Below, piece by piece: positions 33,943-43,050 of a stretch of 64,000 nt of DNA. Below the pieces are notes generated by a model. The model searched no databases and had not been told where the DNA came from. It saw only the letters and a list, made by a program, of their open reading frames with translations. Every line of letters begins with the position of its first letter. Positions within the stretch are counted from its first letter, which is position 1. A program made the position numbers and the translations under genes. Origin of the DNA: JBBDQZ01 sp040905705 (GTDB lineage Bacteria; Bacteroidota; Rhodothermia; Balneolales; Natronogracilivirgulaceae); NCBI GenBank assembly GCA_040905705.1, contig JBBDQZ010000068.1:11862-75861 (forward strand), given 5' to 3'.

Positions 33943-35103
33943 TTATTGAATATTGAGGGAGACATCATGACCGGACTTTCCGGATTCCAAAGCGGCTGTC
34001 AAAATTTGATGTTGAACACCGGTTTCCTCAGGCGTGATACAACCGAATGGGTGATATTTACCGGGGTTTAAAAATTCGTCAAAACAGGCCGCCCACATTT
34101 GCAACAGGGAGTCGGTAAAGCCGAATTCAAAAATCGGGCCTGTCACCGTTTGATAAACCGATGAATATCCCAGGTCTTCATGCTTCCACTCCTGTCTGGC
34201 TCCGTTTTCATAGTGCATGGTTTGCAGCGTCTTAGGATACTTTGTGCTATACCGCACACTGCATTTGGTACCCATAATTTCTATAAACCATGTATCCGTT
34301 TCACCTGGAGCAATGCGATATGTTTTGGTAGACATGGGGAATGTATATCCCTCCGATGGATGTTCCACTTCACTGTATATCGAAGCGTTATCCCAGGTTT
34401 CACAAACCGCCATTCCTCCTTTACCGTCGGGCCTCTCATCCACAATTTTGGATAACGATGCATAAAGCTTTTTCGGGAACCAGCCTGAACGAATGGGAAT
34501 GTGAAGTGCGTGCATGCCCAAATCTCCCATACAACCATATTCACCATTAAAATCAATCTTTCGCTTCCAGTTAATGGCTTTGTCAAAATTGATATCCGAC
34601 GAATGCAAAAACCCGGTGTTCACTTCGATAATCTTGCCCCAGGGATTTTCCCGAATCATTTTTTGTATTTCAATGCCGGCTGGATAATAAGGGAACTCCG
34701 AAGAACATCTTGCAAATACATCAGGGTGTTCACGGAGTACTGAAAGTATGTTATTATTGGCCTCAAGATTAATCCCGAAAGGTTTTTCACCCAAAAAATG
34801 TTTCCCGGATTTTATGATGTCTATATATAACTTTTCATGAAGATTATGAGGAACCGAGCAATAGATAAAGTCCAGGTTTTTATCGGCCAACAGATCCTGA
34901 TAATTGGTCGTAACTGTTTTGATGGACTCAAAATTTTCGGTATACCAACCAAACAAGCTTTCATTTAAATCACAAACAGCTACCAGCTCCGGCGCCATAC
35001 CGGTTTGCATCAATGCCGGCCAGCGCCCGGTAACTACGGCAAATTCACGACCCATGAGTCCGCAACCTATTAATCCACAACGTACTTTTCTCTTGGTTTT
35101 CAA
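33943..35103 (-). CDS. Gfo/Idh/MocA oxidoreductase, cytosolic
   Basis: 386 residues with no leader: the NAD motif CGLIGCGLMGREFA begins at residue 9. CSVPHNLHEKLY, GEKPFGINLEANN (EKP motif) and the C-terminal sheet with MGTKCSVRY are family landmarks. Unlike the exported copies it stays in the cytoplasm, so it would oxidise or reduce a sugar or inositol derivative after uptake. Sits 68 bases before the isomerase gene. Confidence 0.85.
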   Translation of the reverse strand: MKTKRKVRCGLIGCGLMGREFAVVTGRWPALMQTGMAPELVAVCDLNESLFGWYTENFESIKTVTTNYQDLLADKNLDFIYCSVPHNLHEKLYIDIIKSGKHFLGEKPFGINLEANNNILSVLREHPDVFARCSSEFPYYPAGIEIQKMIRENPWGKIIEVNTGFLHSSDINFDKAINWKRKIDFNGEYGCMGDLGMHALHIPIRSGWFPKKLYASLSKIVDERPDGKGGMAVCETWDNASIYSEVEHPSEGYTFPMSTKTYRIAPGETDTWFIEIMGTKCSVRYSTKYPKTLQTMHYENGARQEWKHEDLGYSSVYQTVTGPIFEFGFTDSLLQMWAACFDEFLNPGKYHPFGCITPEETGVQHQILTAALESGKSGHDVSLNIQ

Positions 35104-35162
35104 ATCATATTCCCGTTTTCATGTGTTTAAATTTTTTGTATTCATATCGTCACATGCAATTC

Positions 35163-35214
35163 CATGACCGTGTTTAATCATGTTCCTGTGTGACTGGAAA
35201 TTAGCCCGGTCATG
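35163..35214. promoter_or_regulatory. Inverted repeat CATGACCG ... CGGTCATG
   Basis: Perfect 8-bp arms at 35163-35170 and 35207-35214 in the 194-base spacer between the class I aldolase and oxidoreductase genes, the widest gap in this operon. Could mark an internal promoter/operator or an mRNA processing stem. Confidence 0.3.
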
Positions 35215-35297
35215 ACCATTTCATGAGTAAATATCATATAACCAATACTTCTTCGGATTCAACAAGATTCCATTAGAGGTGCAGGCCTGATAAATTT

Positions 35298-36143
35298 TTA
35301 ATTTTGGGCCGGGCTGCCGCTATTCAATATTTCGAGTGCCTGGTCGGGTGTTGCTCCTTCGTGAACAATGGACATAAGAGCCCGCGTCATTTCCGTCGGT
35401 TTATCATGTTGCACAATGTTGCGCCCATAGACAATTCCCCGGGCGCCCTGGTGCATCAGATCATAAGTACGCTGCAGAATTTCCCTCTCCGGAGCACGCC
35501 CGCCACCTCTGGGTAATACCGGTTTACCGGCAACTTTTATGATCTTGTGATATTCCGTTACATCATCGCAGGGATCCGCTTTAATGATATCCGCACCCAG
35601 TTCGGAAGCTTGCCTGACCAGCGGAAGTATTTTATTGATATCACCGTCGACCATATACCCGCCCTTGCCACTGTTGACCTGCATGACAAGAGGTTCAACC
35701 ATCAATGGCATCCCATAACGATCGCAGACGGGTTTAAGACGTGAAATGTTGGAAACACATTGTTTATGAAGATCCGGTTCCCCGGGAAGCATAAGCAAAT
35801 TTACAACCACACAAGAAGCATCCAGCGCCACCGCCTGTTCTACGGCGTCATCGACCACATAACTGTATAAATAATCAGGCAGTTCCGGATTGTAGCAATT
35901 GGCAATATCGGTTCTCAATACCAGTGCCGGTTTCTCTTTGCCCGGAATTTTCTGCAATATCCCGGCCTGGCCCAGTGTCAGCTGAATAGCATCGGGTTGT
36001 GCTTTCACAATTGTGTGAACGGCTTGTTCCATATCTTCGATGCCGTTAATAAATGATTTCTCATTAAAGAACCCATGATCGATAGCCACATCCAGACAAT
36101 TCCCCGACCGGTTGAATAAACGATTAATACGATATTTCAGCAT
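35298..36143 (-). CDS. DeoC/LacD/LsrF-type class I aldolase
   Basis: 281 residues, cytosolic. DHG at 22-24, Lys188 in DIIKADPCDD as the expected Schiff-base lysine, PVLPRGGGRAPE and RGIVYGRNIVQH for the phosphate site are all typical of the DhnA/LsrF/YihT-like class I aldolases. These cleave ketose-1-phosphates, or thiolyse or cleave AI-2-like compounds. The presence of a second, zinc-type aldolase 4 kb away in the same operon suggests two cleavage steps or two substrates. Confidence 0.85.
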   Translation of the reverse strand: MLKYRINRLFNRSGNCLDVAIDHGFFNEKSFINGIEDMEQAVHTIVKAQPDAIQLTLGQAGILQKIPGKEKPALVLRTDIANCYNPELPDYLYSYVVDDAVEQAVALDASCVVVNLLMLPGEPDLHKQCVSNISRLKPVCDRYGMPLMVEPLVMQVNSGKGGYMVDGDINKILPLVRQASELGADIIKADPCDDVTEYHKIIKVAGKPVLPRGGGRAPEREILQRTYDLMHQGARGIVYGRNIVQHDKPTEMTRALMSIVHEGATPDQALEILNSGSPAQN

Positions 36144-36203
36144 ATTTTTTACAAATTTAAGTGATTGTGATTGGATGCCAGTTACAGGCCATTGAAAACG
36201 CCG

Positions 36204-37151
36204 CTATTTTGACGCTTCTTTCGGGCTGACAAGCTCATCCGTAATATCCCCCTGCATTTCCGTTTCGCCTCTTGTCATTAAATAGATCGCGATGAACGCA
36301 ATCAGCATTCCAAGCAAGACGAAAGGATGCGGGAATATGACATATATGACAAGTGAAAGTATCACCGTAATAACCGGTGCAAAAGCATGCGCCATGGGAA
36401 CTACGATGATGGCTTTCCCATGCCTGATGGATAATGCGAAAAACAAAAATCCTATGGCATTCAAACTTTGAATAGCGATAGCCGCATACATTCCGCTAAG
36501 GCCCCAGTTGATACTTTGAGAAAAGTCGGTCATGTATAAGGCAACCGGAATCAGTAATAAAGCACTGGCCATTGTGTAAAAGGTAACGCTTTCCGCCTCC
36601 ATACTGCCTTCCCTGGTTACACTGCTTGCATATTTGATGATAAAACCCTGTGTTCCCCACATTGCTGAAATAATTAATGCACGAATTACCCACATATAAT
36701 CCGCCAATGTGACCACTTCTCCTGTGGGCTCCTCATAAGTAAGCAAAAGTATCGCCAACAGGGCCAGTGCGATCCCGAACCAGGCCATTCTGGTGGCCTT
36801 TTCCTTGATAATTAGCACAGACAACACAATGGTTACAGCGGGATTCAATGATATAATTGGGAAAAAGATATAGGCAGGCGAATCTATCAAGGCATTAAAT
36901 AGTATTAATTGGCCTCCGCATCCTAAAAGCCCGGCTGCCATTCCACAAACAATAGCCGTTCTGTCATAATCCAGTTTCCAGTTGATCCTTGTCATGGCAT
37001 AAATCGTAACAAATACCAACGTACCTGCCCATGCTATAAAGGATAAGGGTGCCGGAAACCCGGATTGTTCGGGGAATTCAATCAATGCGCCCCATACTCC
37101 CCAGAAAATCATCACTCCCGAGGCATAGAATAACCAATTTGGAATTTTCAT
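36204..37151 (-). CDS. EamA/DMT-family transporter (copy 2)
   Basis: 315 residues from ATG at 37151 (AGG six bases upstream); an earlier start at 37196 would add a polar leader MSCCTLKTST unlikely in a transporter. About ten membrane helices. WGVWGALIEFPEQSGFPA matches copy 1 at 20467-21387; shared features such as MTDFSQ(S/P)INWG and HGKA/FGKA show they are paralogs. Placed 60 bases before the aldolase gene, it is the best candidate for the uptake step of this operon. Confidence 0.87.
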   Translation of the reverse strand: MKIPNWLFYASGVMIFWGVWGALIEFPEQSGFPAPLSFIAWAGTLVFVTIYAMTRINWKLDYDRTAIVCGMAAGLLGCGGQLILFNALIDSPAYIFFPIISLNPAVTIVLSVLIIKEKATRMAWFGIALALLAILLLTYEEPTGEVVTLADYMWVIRALIISAMWGTQGFIIKYASSVTREGSMEAESVTFYTMASALLLIPVALYMTDFSQSINWGLSGMYAAIAIQSLNAIGFLFFALSIRHGKAIIVVPMAHAFAPVITVILSLVIYVIFPHPFVLLGMLIAFIAIYLMTRGETEMQGDITDELVSPKEASK

Positions 37152-37310
37152 TGACCTGTCAGGTTTGGTTGAAGTTTTTAATGTACAGCATGACAAAGCA
37201 TAAAAAATTCGTCAGCTGCGGGTCATTCCATAGCCTGTTTGGCTGAATGATGCTTTGTACAGGTTGATACAGGATATATCTATGTTCGATTAATTTTCAT
37301 GACTTGAAGG

Positions 37311-38618
37311 TCAGATGGTTCGATTCAGCCGGGTCACATTCGGAACGGCAACCGGAGGAATAGTGGCCGGGCCAAACTCAACAGACTCCGGCACCAGATC
37401 AAGTTCGGCATTCATGATTTGATCCCAGGTAATTTCCTGGCCTGTATATGCAGATTCACGGCCCATGACAGCGGTCATCGTAGCTTCCGCAACTTTTTTT
37501 GTTTCGTTCAGAGGAGTTCCCTCACGGATACTTTTTATCAGATCTTCATGTGTTTTTTCATAAGGATTTTCCTCGAAAGCCAGAAACTGCTGAATTGATT
37601 CACCATTGAGATTCAGCAATTCAGAGCGATCCGTTTCAATGATAGCCTTGCCATTACTACCAATAATTTGGCTGCCCACATTGCGATTTGCTCCTTCCAT
37701 CTGTCGACAACTTCCGATCACCTCAACCCCGTTGGGATATTCGTAGTGGATATTGAAATTATCATAGATATGACCGTATTTCGGTTCTACTCGAACCTGT
37801 CGGCCGCCCATGCCCCAGCACTTTAATGGAGGGCCATTGAATATCCAGTTAGCGGTATCCAGGTTGTGAACAAACTGTTCAACAATAAAATCTCCTGATA
37901 GCCAGGTGAAATAATACCAGTTGCGGAGCTGCCACTCCATATCCGTCATAACCGGAGTCTTTTCGACAACCCAGAGGCTACCGGTTAAATATCTGGTCAT
38001 GCCCATCAAAGGGATGCCTATTTCTCCGTCATGAATCAGACTAATCGAATCAATAAAGTTGCTTTTGCGCCGGTATTGCGTGCCGGCTACCAGGCTCAAA
38101 CCTTTACTTTTAGCCATTTCGCCGGATTGTAAAACGGATTTGACTCCGGCGGTATCCACGGCAACAGGTTTTTCCATAAATACATGCTTCCCCTTTTCTA
38201 CGGCGGCACGAAGATGAAGCGGACGAAAACCCGGAGGCGTAGTCAGCAGTACGATATCAATATCCGTATCCAATACCTTTTGATAAGCATCAAAACCCAC
38301 AAATGAATTTTCATCCGTCACTTTAAATGCCGGCCCGATGATCTCCCTTAAGCGCTCTTTTGAAACCTGCAATTGATCGGCAAATAGATCACCCATTGCC
38401 ACCAGTTCGACATTTTCAGATGATCGGATACAGTCTCTCACTGCACCGGTTCCCCTACGACCACACCCGATGATACCAATGCGTATTTTATCTGTTCCCG
38501 CCGCATAGGCAAAATTCCCAGACGACATATAACCGACCGTCAAACCCGTTGCTGTTACAGCCATCTTTTTAATAAAATCACGACGATCAGTTCCCCATGT
38601 ATGATTAAGATCTGTCAT
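37311..38618 (-). CDS. Gfo/Idh/MocA oxidoreductase with Tat leader
   Basis: 435 residues. Twin-arginine leader TDRRDFIKKMAVTATG (10-25) ending near AYAAG. NAD motif IGIIGCGRRGTGAVRD; LLTTPPGFRPLHL; MEKPVAVDTAGV; WLSGDFIVEQFVHNLDTANW; AYTGQEITWDQ at the end, typical of the large secreted Gfo/Idh/MocA subfamily common in Bacteroidota and Planctomycetota. Not GH109-like in its central motifs. Probably the first gene of the sugar operon running to 28996, giving a periplasmic oxidation or reduction step before uptake. Confidence 0.85.
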   Translation of the reverse strand: MTDLNHTWGTDRRDFIKKMAVTATGLTVGYMSSGNFAYAAGTDKIRIGIIGCGRRGTGAVRDCIRSSENVELVAMGDLFADQLQVSKERLREIIGPAFKVTDENSFVGFDAYQKVLDTDIDIVLLTTPPGFRPLHLRAAVEKGKHVFMEKPVAVDTAGVKSVLQSGEMAKSKGLSLVAGTQYRRKSNFIDSISLIHDGEIGIPLMGMTRYLTGSLWVVEKTPVMTDMEWQLRNWYYFTWLSGDFIVEQFVHNLDTANWIFNGPPLKCWGMGGRQVRVEPKYGHIYDNFNIHYEYPNGVEVIGSCRQMEGANRNVGSQIIGSNGKAIIETDRSELLNLNGESIQQFLAFEENPYEKTHEDLIKSIREGTPLNETKKVAEATMTAVMGRESAYTGQEITWDQIMNAELDLVPESVEFGPATIPPVAVPNVTRLNRTI

Positions 38619-39175
38619 ATGAATCTGTATTAAATTTTAATTTTCCAATTCTTTATTTAACATGATGCTAACCTGTAGATATGCCATGGCAATATATCTT
38701 GTACATTACGAATACGACATAGCATACAGCGATAATCCACAATACAAATAATTATTTCGCTGATCCCGGATTATCTGTCTCAGAGCCCGAAACAAATGTC
38801 GATGCATGGGTTCGCGCTCTTCAAATGCAACTAATAATAATTTAATGATTTTTATGTGCCGAGCCCTCTTCAAAATTAACAAATACATTAATTTTGAGCG
38901 ATTCTTAATTATCATTATCCGTCCTGATTGTTAATTTTGTTCATTATCCGCTTTTTACAGATTCCACATGTATGAATTTTATCCAGCACATGAACATGAT
39001 TGTTTTGATAATTTTCAAAACGAAAATTTATAATAAGTAAACGAAGAAATAAATGCAAAACTATTTCATAGCTTTTTCCTGAAAACTGGTTTTCGACAAA
39101 TCGAACATCCAGTGAAATCTCTGATAAGATATTTAAGAAAGCACCTGTTCAAAACAAGCTTGTAACACATTGAAA
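38619..39175. other. AT-rich intergenic region with repeated TTAATTTTG elements
   Basis: 557 bases. No convincing gene; a short open frame on the minus strand (38706-38915) lacks family features. CAAAATTAA at 38871-38879 faces TTAATTTTG at 38888-38896 (9-bp inverted repeat) and a third TTAATTTTG lies at 38931-38939, which could be regulator sites for the operon starting at 38618. A 10-bp palindrome ACAAGCTTGT is at 39154-39163, just after the 39176 gene. Confidence 0.45.
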
Positions 39176-41560
39176 TCAATACAGGATACGAAGCTCTGAT
39201 TGCTGATTCATATCCGGTAAGCTTACTGAATATTCCTTGCCGTTATACATCATATCCAACTCACGGCCGTTGAATTGCACGGAGACAGGTGTTGCTTTCG
39301 ATTGAAAGGCGAATAATTCACTGTCTTCATCATTATCGGCTTCAATAGCAAGGGACAAATAGGAATCTGTCTCATCCGCATTTGTTATACGTGATGCTGT
39401 TTTGGTAATCATTACCTCATGATGATCCAAACTTTTTAAAATCAGTTTTCTGTCCGAGGTCACGTAGCCTCGCAAGGTATAATCACCGAGTCTGTCCCAT
39501 TCCTGCTCATCTGCATTTAACAGGATTGACGGCTCCTTAACCAGAAACGCAAATTTCGCTTTGCTTTTGGTCAATACTTCGGCTTCAAGTGAACCGCTTC
39601 TTTTTTCAATTCGAGGCATTCTTTTGGATACATAGATAAGCCGGGACTCATCCGGCGAATTATCTCCAAGTTGCACAACAATACGGTTCGAACCTGTATT
39701 TAAATTGGGAAGTATGATCAGGTCATCGTGAAATGCATGATGAGAGGCTCCATTGATGGTAACACTTTGGATACTCTGCCTTGAATTATTGATCCTGATT
39801 CCCATTCCTCCGGTATATTCAGCTGTTTCCGGGTGGTGAACATCCGAGAGGTCCAGATTCATTACCAATTGATTACCCTCTGTATGCCAGTTGTAATCCC
39901 ACTGGGCCATTGCCCTGAATTTGTACGTTAAGTCAACCGGATCGGCGGCATAGATATCCAAAGTCTTGAATTTTGCTTTAAGCGCATCATACAAGGCAAT
40001 ATTACTTTCATTGACAATCCGTTCTTTTTCCCCTTGAGGTTGTGTGGTGATGGCATAATCATGCCACATTTGGTTGTATAGCACTCCCCTCCCCACGTTG
40101 TTGTACATATGATCAGCAACCGCTTCCTGGTAGGCTGTAACTTGAGCTGTTGTGTAACTCCAGTTCGGGTCATTGAACCACTGATAGTCCGGTGATGAAA
40201 TATTATCCAGAACCACAAGATTTTGCGAGCCGGTATACCAGCTCATATCCCCAAAAGCAAGCGGAACGCTTTCCTGAAATCCATGTGTCATGTGAAGTGT
40301 AAAGCGCCTGGAAATTTGTTCGAAGTCCTTCATGGGAATACCATTCCCCGGATTAATGAAGTGTTCGACCTTTACCGGATACCCTTGTTCCGCCATATTG
40401 GTTTCAATTTCCTCGATAGCTCCCCCTAACTCTTCCTCCCAGCGTTCTTCATTCATGTTATAATCAATACGATGATACTTACTATGGGTACCAATCCTGC
40501 CACCAAAGGCTTCCAATTTTTCTGCATAGGGTGCCAGTGTTTCCCATCCAGCTCTCGTTGCACCGGATGAAACCCAGGCATACACAGATACCACCCCTGT
40601 TTCACGAGCAAAATCTGTAAGGTAATCAAAGGTTCCTATCTGAGCTTCCAGGTTGCTACTTACATCGCCATCCAGTCTGATGATAGCCGTCAGCCCGGCA
40701 TTGGTAAGTTGGGGGGTTGGAAATGCATGCTGAATATCACCATATACAGACCAATGCAGCGTCCGGATCATTATTTCATAGAGTTGATTCTTGTAAAACA
40801 CCTGTGGGTGCTGATTCCTGAAAAACGATGGCGCTCCTGATCTGGTAGCAAAATCACTGACTAATACCACCCGGTTGTTGCCGGTTTGACGAACCGATAA
40901 AAAGGGATACGATTCGTTTTCATCACTGTGTTCCAGAAGGTTTTTGCTTTGACTTCCGCTGACAAAGTCCAAAATATTCAACCCCTCCACAAGATGCTGA
41001 GTGACAAACTGCTGCTGTTCAAATGGACGAGTAATGAAATGTCTGTTACTGCCTATTTTAATACGGAAATTGTTATCACCCTGCATTCCTGATGGTTCAA
41101 TCTCCAGTAAATCATAGATTTCATTTTCTGCCCTTGGATTTCCTTCTTCATCATACGCTGAAAAGTGGCCGTCAACGATAACATTACCGCCACCGGAAAG
41201 ATAACCTTCGATCATATTGGCCATACCGTCATGAACATCCTGGCTGACATAGCCGCATTGCGTGAAGATCAACGCAGAAAATTGGGACAAATCATACGCA
41301 TCGAGTTCCTCCAAAAACAGGGTGTTGTAAGGGACTCCGGCCAAATTGGCGACTGCCGCCCAGCCGCGAGACGACATCTGGACATTGCTCCGGTCCTGTT
41401 CGTAACTGGCATCACTGATGACTATTCCAACTTTCGGATTTAACTCAGCAGCAGAGGTAGACGATAAAAATAACCCTGTCCAAATAACTATAAAGAAGAC
41501 CGGGGCTGAAACCCGAATAACTTTTTGAATATAATGAATGACATTTTTCATTGTCGTCAT
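39176..41560 (-). CDS. Secreted protein with GATase1-like N-domain and polysaccharide-deacetylase-like domain
   Basis: 794 residues. Leader to about STSAAE (39). Residues ~45-270 resemble a class I glutamine-amidotransferase-like flavodoxin fold (KVGIVISDASYEQ, FSALIFTQCGYV, GGGNVIVDGHFSAYDEEG). Residues ~290-560 resemble a NodB-type deacetylase: IIRLDGDVSSN, RIGTHSKYHRIDYN with the H-x4-H-like pair, VEHFINPGNGIP and MWHDYA. The C-terminal ~230 residues are beta-sandwich. It would act on extracellular polysaccharide, deacetylating or cleaving it. It lacks a sorting domain, so it is probably periplasmic. The neighbouring minus-strand genes are amidohydrolase and DUF4832 proteins. Confidence 0.72.
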   Translation of the reverse strand: MTTMKNVIHYIQKVIRVSAPVFFIVIWTGLFLSSTSAAELNPKVGIVISDASYEQDRSNVQMSSRGWAAVANLAGVPYNTLFLEELDAYDLSQFSALIFTQCGYVSQDVHDGMANMIEGYLSGGGNVIVDGHFSAYDEEGNPRAENEIYDLLEIEPSGMQGDNNFRIKIGSNRHFITRPFEQQQFVTQHLVEGLNILDFVSGSQSKNLLEHSDENESYPFLSVRQTGNNRVVLVSDFATRSGAPSFFRNQHPQVFYKNQLYEIMIRTLHWSVYGDIQHAFPTPQLTNAGLTAIIRLDGDVSSNLEAQIGTFDYLTDFARETGVVSVYAWVSSGATRAGWETLAPYAEKLEAFGGRIGTHSKYHRIDYNMNEERWEEELGGAIEEIETNMAEQGYPVKVEHFINPGNGIPMKDFEQISRRFTLHMTHGFQESVPLAFGDMSWYTGSQNLVVLDNISSPDYQWFNDPNWSYTTAQVTAYQEAVADHMYNNVGRGVLYNQMWHDYAITTQPQGEKERIVNESNIALYDALKAKFKTLDIYAADPVDLTYKFRAMAQWDYNWHTEGNQLVMNLDLSDVHHPETAEYTGGMGIRINNSRQSIQSVTINGASHHAFHDDLIILPNLNTGSNRIVVQLGDNSPDESRLIYVSKRMPRIEKRSGSLEAEVLTKSKAKFAFLVKEPSILLNADEQEWDRLGDYTLRGYVTSDRKLILKSLDHHEVMITKTASRITNADETDSYLSLAIEADNDEDSELFAFQSKATPVSVQFNGRELDMMYNGKEYSVSLPDMNQQSELRILY

Positions 41561-41939
41561 GGTTTAATTATTTTTAATAAAATATTTAATAAAACATTAT
41601 GTAAATGAAATCTAAAAAGCAATAAAATTTAAATAATTCAAAATAATAGATTATTCATTATATCAGCTTTTTCTCTTTTGTCTCTCAATCAGAATATTAC
41701 GACCATGATTTGAGTGATGTACAAGCAGCGATTATGGGGCATGACAAGCCTGATTATGATCTTCTCAAGTCACATGATGATGAATAGATAGCAGGAGAAC
41801 TGGTTATTTCAGGCTACAACAATCCCGAATGTAACTGTTTTTTCAGCTCCCATGTTGATGGGGAAAATTATTTCAACACATTTCCCTTTACAAACACAGT
41901 GCCGTCATAATTATAGTAGCAGGGAATACCCGGTGGCTG
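41561..41939. other. Intergenic region with possible gene remnant
   Basis: 379 bases. The left 80 bases are A/T-only promoter-like DNA for the 39176 gene. On the plus strand, 41689-41787 reads as a 32-residue open tail (SEYYDHDLSDVQAAIMGHDK...) ending in TAG, with more coding-like composition than its surroundings. It has no start and no recognised family, so it may be a decayed gene end. Confidence 0.35.
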
Positions 41940-43007
41940 TCAAATTCCCGGATACCAGGTTTCGGGATTTATACGAAAAAGTTTGTCAACGACCACTTTC
42001 GGTAACTTCAGGCCCTGGAAAGCTCCGTCAACCTGCCATACCTCCAGGGTATTATCCGTAACGAAAAACTCCCAGTCCGCCCTCCATGTATCACGAACAA
42101 GTTGTTGCACTTCAACCGGATCCTCTCCTTCACGATGTGCAAGATCGGTCGAATACACAAACCGGTCCTGATATTTAATAAAAAAGTCACGAACCTTTTC
42201 CCGATCCTGTTGCGTCAAATATTGAAGGTGAGAAACACGATGGGCCATATCAAGAGCCAGATTGGGATATTTATCCAGATGTTCGGACATCTCTTCTACA
42301 CTCCATTCCAGGCTGGCCAAATGAGCGCCGATAAAAACAAGGTCGGGATGTTTATCCAGCATGTTATTTCTGGCTTCAATAATCTCTTCATAAGATGGGT
42401 ACTCGGGATGTAAATACATGTGATACTGCGGGTTATTCTCGAAGTAGTCACGGTCGTTATTAACCGTCATTTCTTCAAGCGGTAACCAGCAATTTTTGGG
42501 TTCTCCGATATGGCCTAACACCGGTTTCCCGTTTTCAGCCAGATACTCGAATATGGGATCGAGCTGGGGATGGTCAACCATGATAAACTCACCGTTCTCA
42601 TCTTTTTCGACCATGCCGATATTTTTCCATATTTTTACTCCAATAGCCCCCTTTGAGAACGAATCTTCCAGATAGTCAATGGTATTTTCCACCCAATCCG
42701 GGTCTTCCCATCCCTCCATGGTAAAAGTTGTCAAAAAAGACACTTCATCCGGATACTGGTTCTTTAAATCAATTGCAACTTCACGTTGATATCTGAACGG
42801 GATCGCGGGATTATCCCGATTAACAAGGGATAGTCTAAAATTATCCTGTATGGCCTGTTCCACCATAATCGGGTGTGGCGTATCAATATGTACATGTGTA
42901 TCAATTTTCTCAACAGAAAGAAAATCATCAACGGTATAATAATCTTCGCCGCAACCGGCAAAAAAAACAAGAACGGGTAGCAAATACAGTATTGGTATTC
43001 TTTTCAT
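41940..43007 (-). CDS. PF04909 amidohydrolase lipoprotein (periplasmic member of a pair)
   Basis: 355 residues. Lipoprotein leader with FFAGC (Cys19). Metal-site series: DTHVHI (36-41), GVKIWKNIGM, VLGHIGEPKNCWLP, FIGAHLASLEWS, LDMAHR and FVYSTDL. Motifs and order are almost the same as in the leaderless protein at 45193, which shows the same chemistry in two compartments. Related enzymes hydrolyse sugar-acid lactones. It lies 43 bases after the DUF4832 gene on the same strand, probably one transcript. Confidence 0.85.
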   Translation of the reverse strand: MKRIPILYLLPVLVFFAGCGEDYYTVDDFLSVEKIDTHVHIDTPHPIMVEQAIQDNFRLSLVNRDNPAIPFRYQREVAIDLKNQYPDEVSFLTTFTMEGWEDPDWVENTIDYLEDSFSKGAIGVKIWKNIGMVEKDENGEFIMVDHPQLDPIFEYLAENGKPVLGHIGEPKNCWLPLEEMTVNNDRDYFENNPQYHMYLHPEYPSYEEIIEARNNMLDKHPDLVFIGAHLASLEWSVEEMSEHLDKYPNLALDMAHRVSHLQYLTQQDREKVRDFFIKYQDRFVYSTDLAHREGEDPVEVQQLVRDTWRADWEFFVTDNTLEVWQVDGAFQGLKLPKVVVDKLFRINPETWYPGI

Positions 43008-43050
43008 TTTAAATCTCTTAATTATTTATATTTGATTGACTGGTTTGAAG

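Noticed and set aside
38706..38915. 69-codon open frame on the minus strand
   Set aside because: No ribosome site, no family signature, low-complexity AT-rich DNA.
39154..39163. Palindrome ACAAGCTTGT as an operator
   Set aside because: It sits downstream of the 39176 gene with no nearby start codon, so a regulatory role is unsupported.
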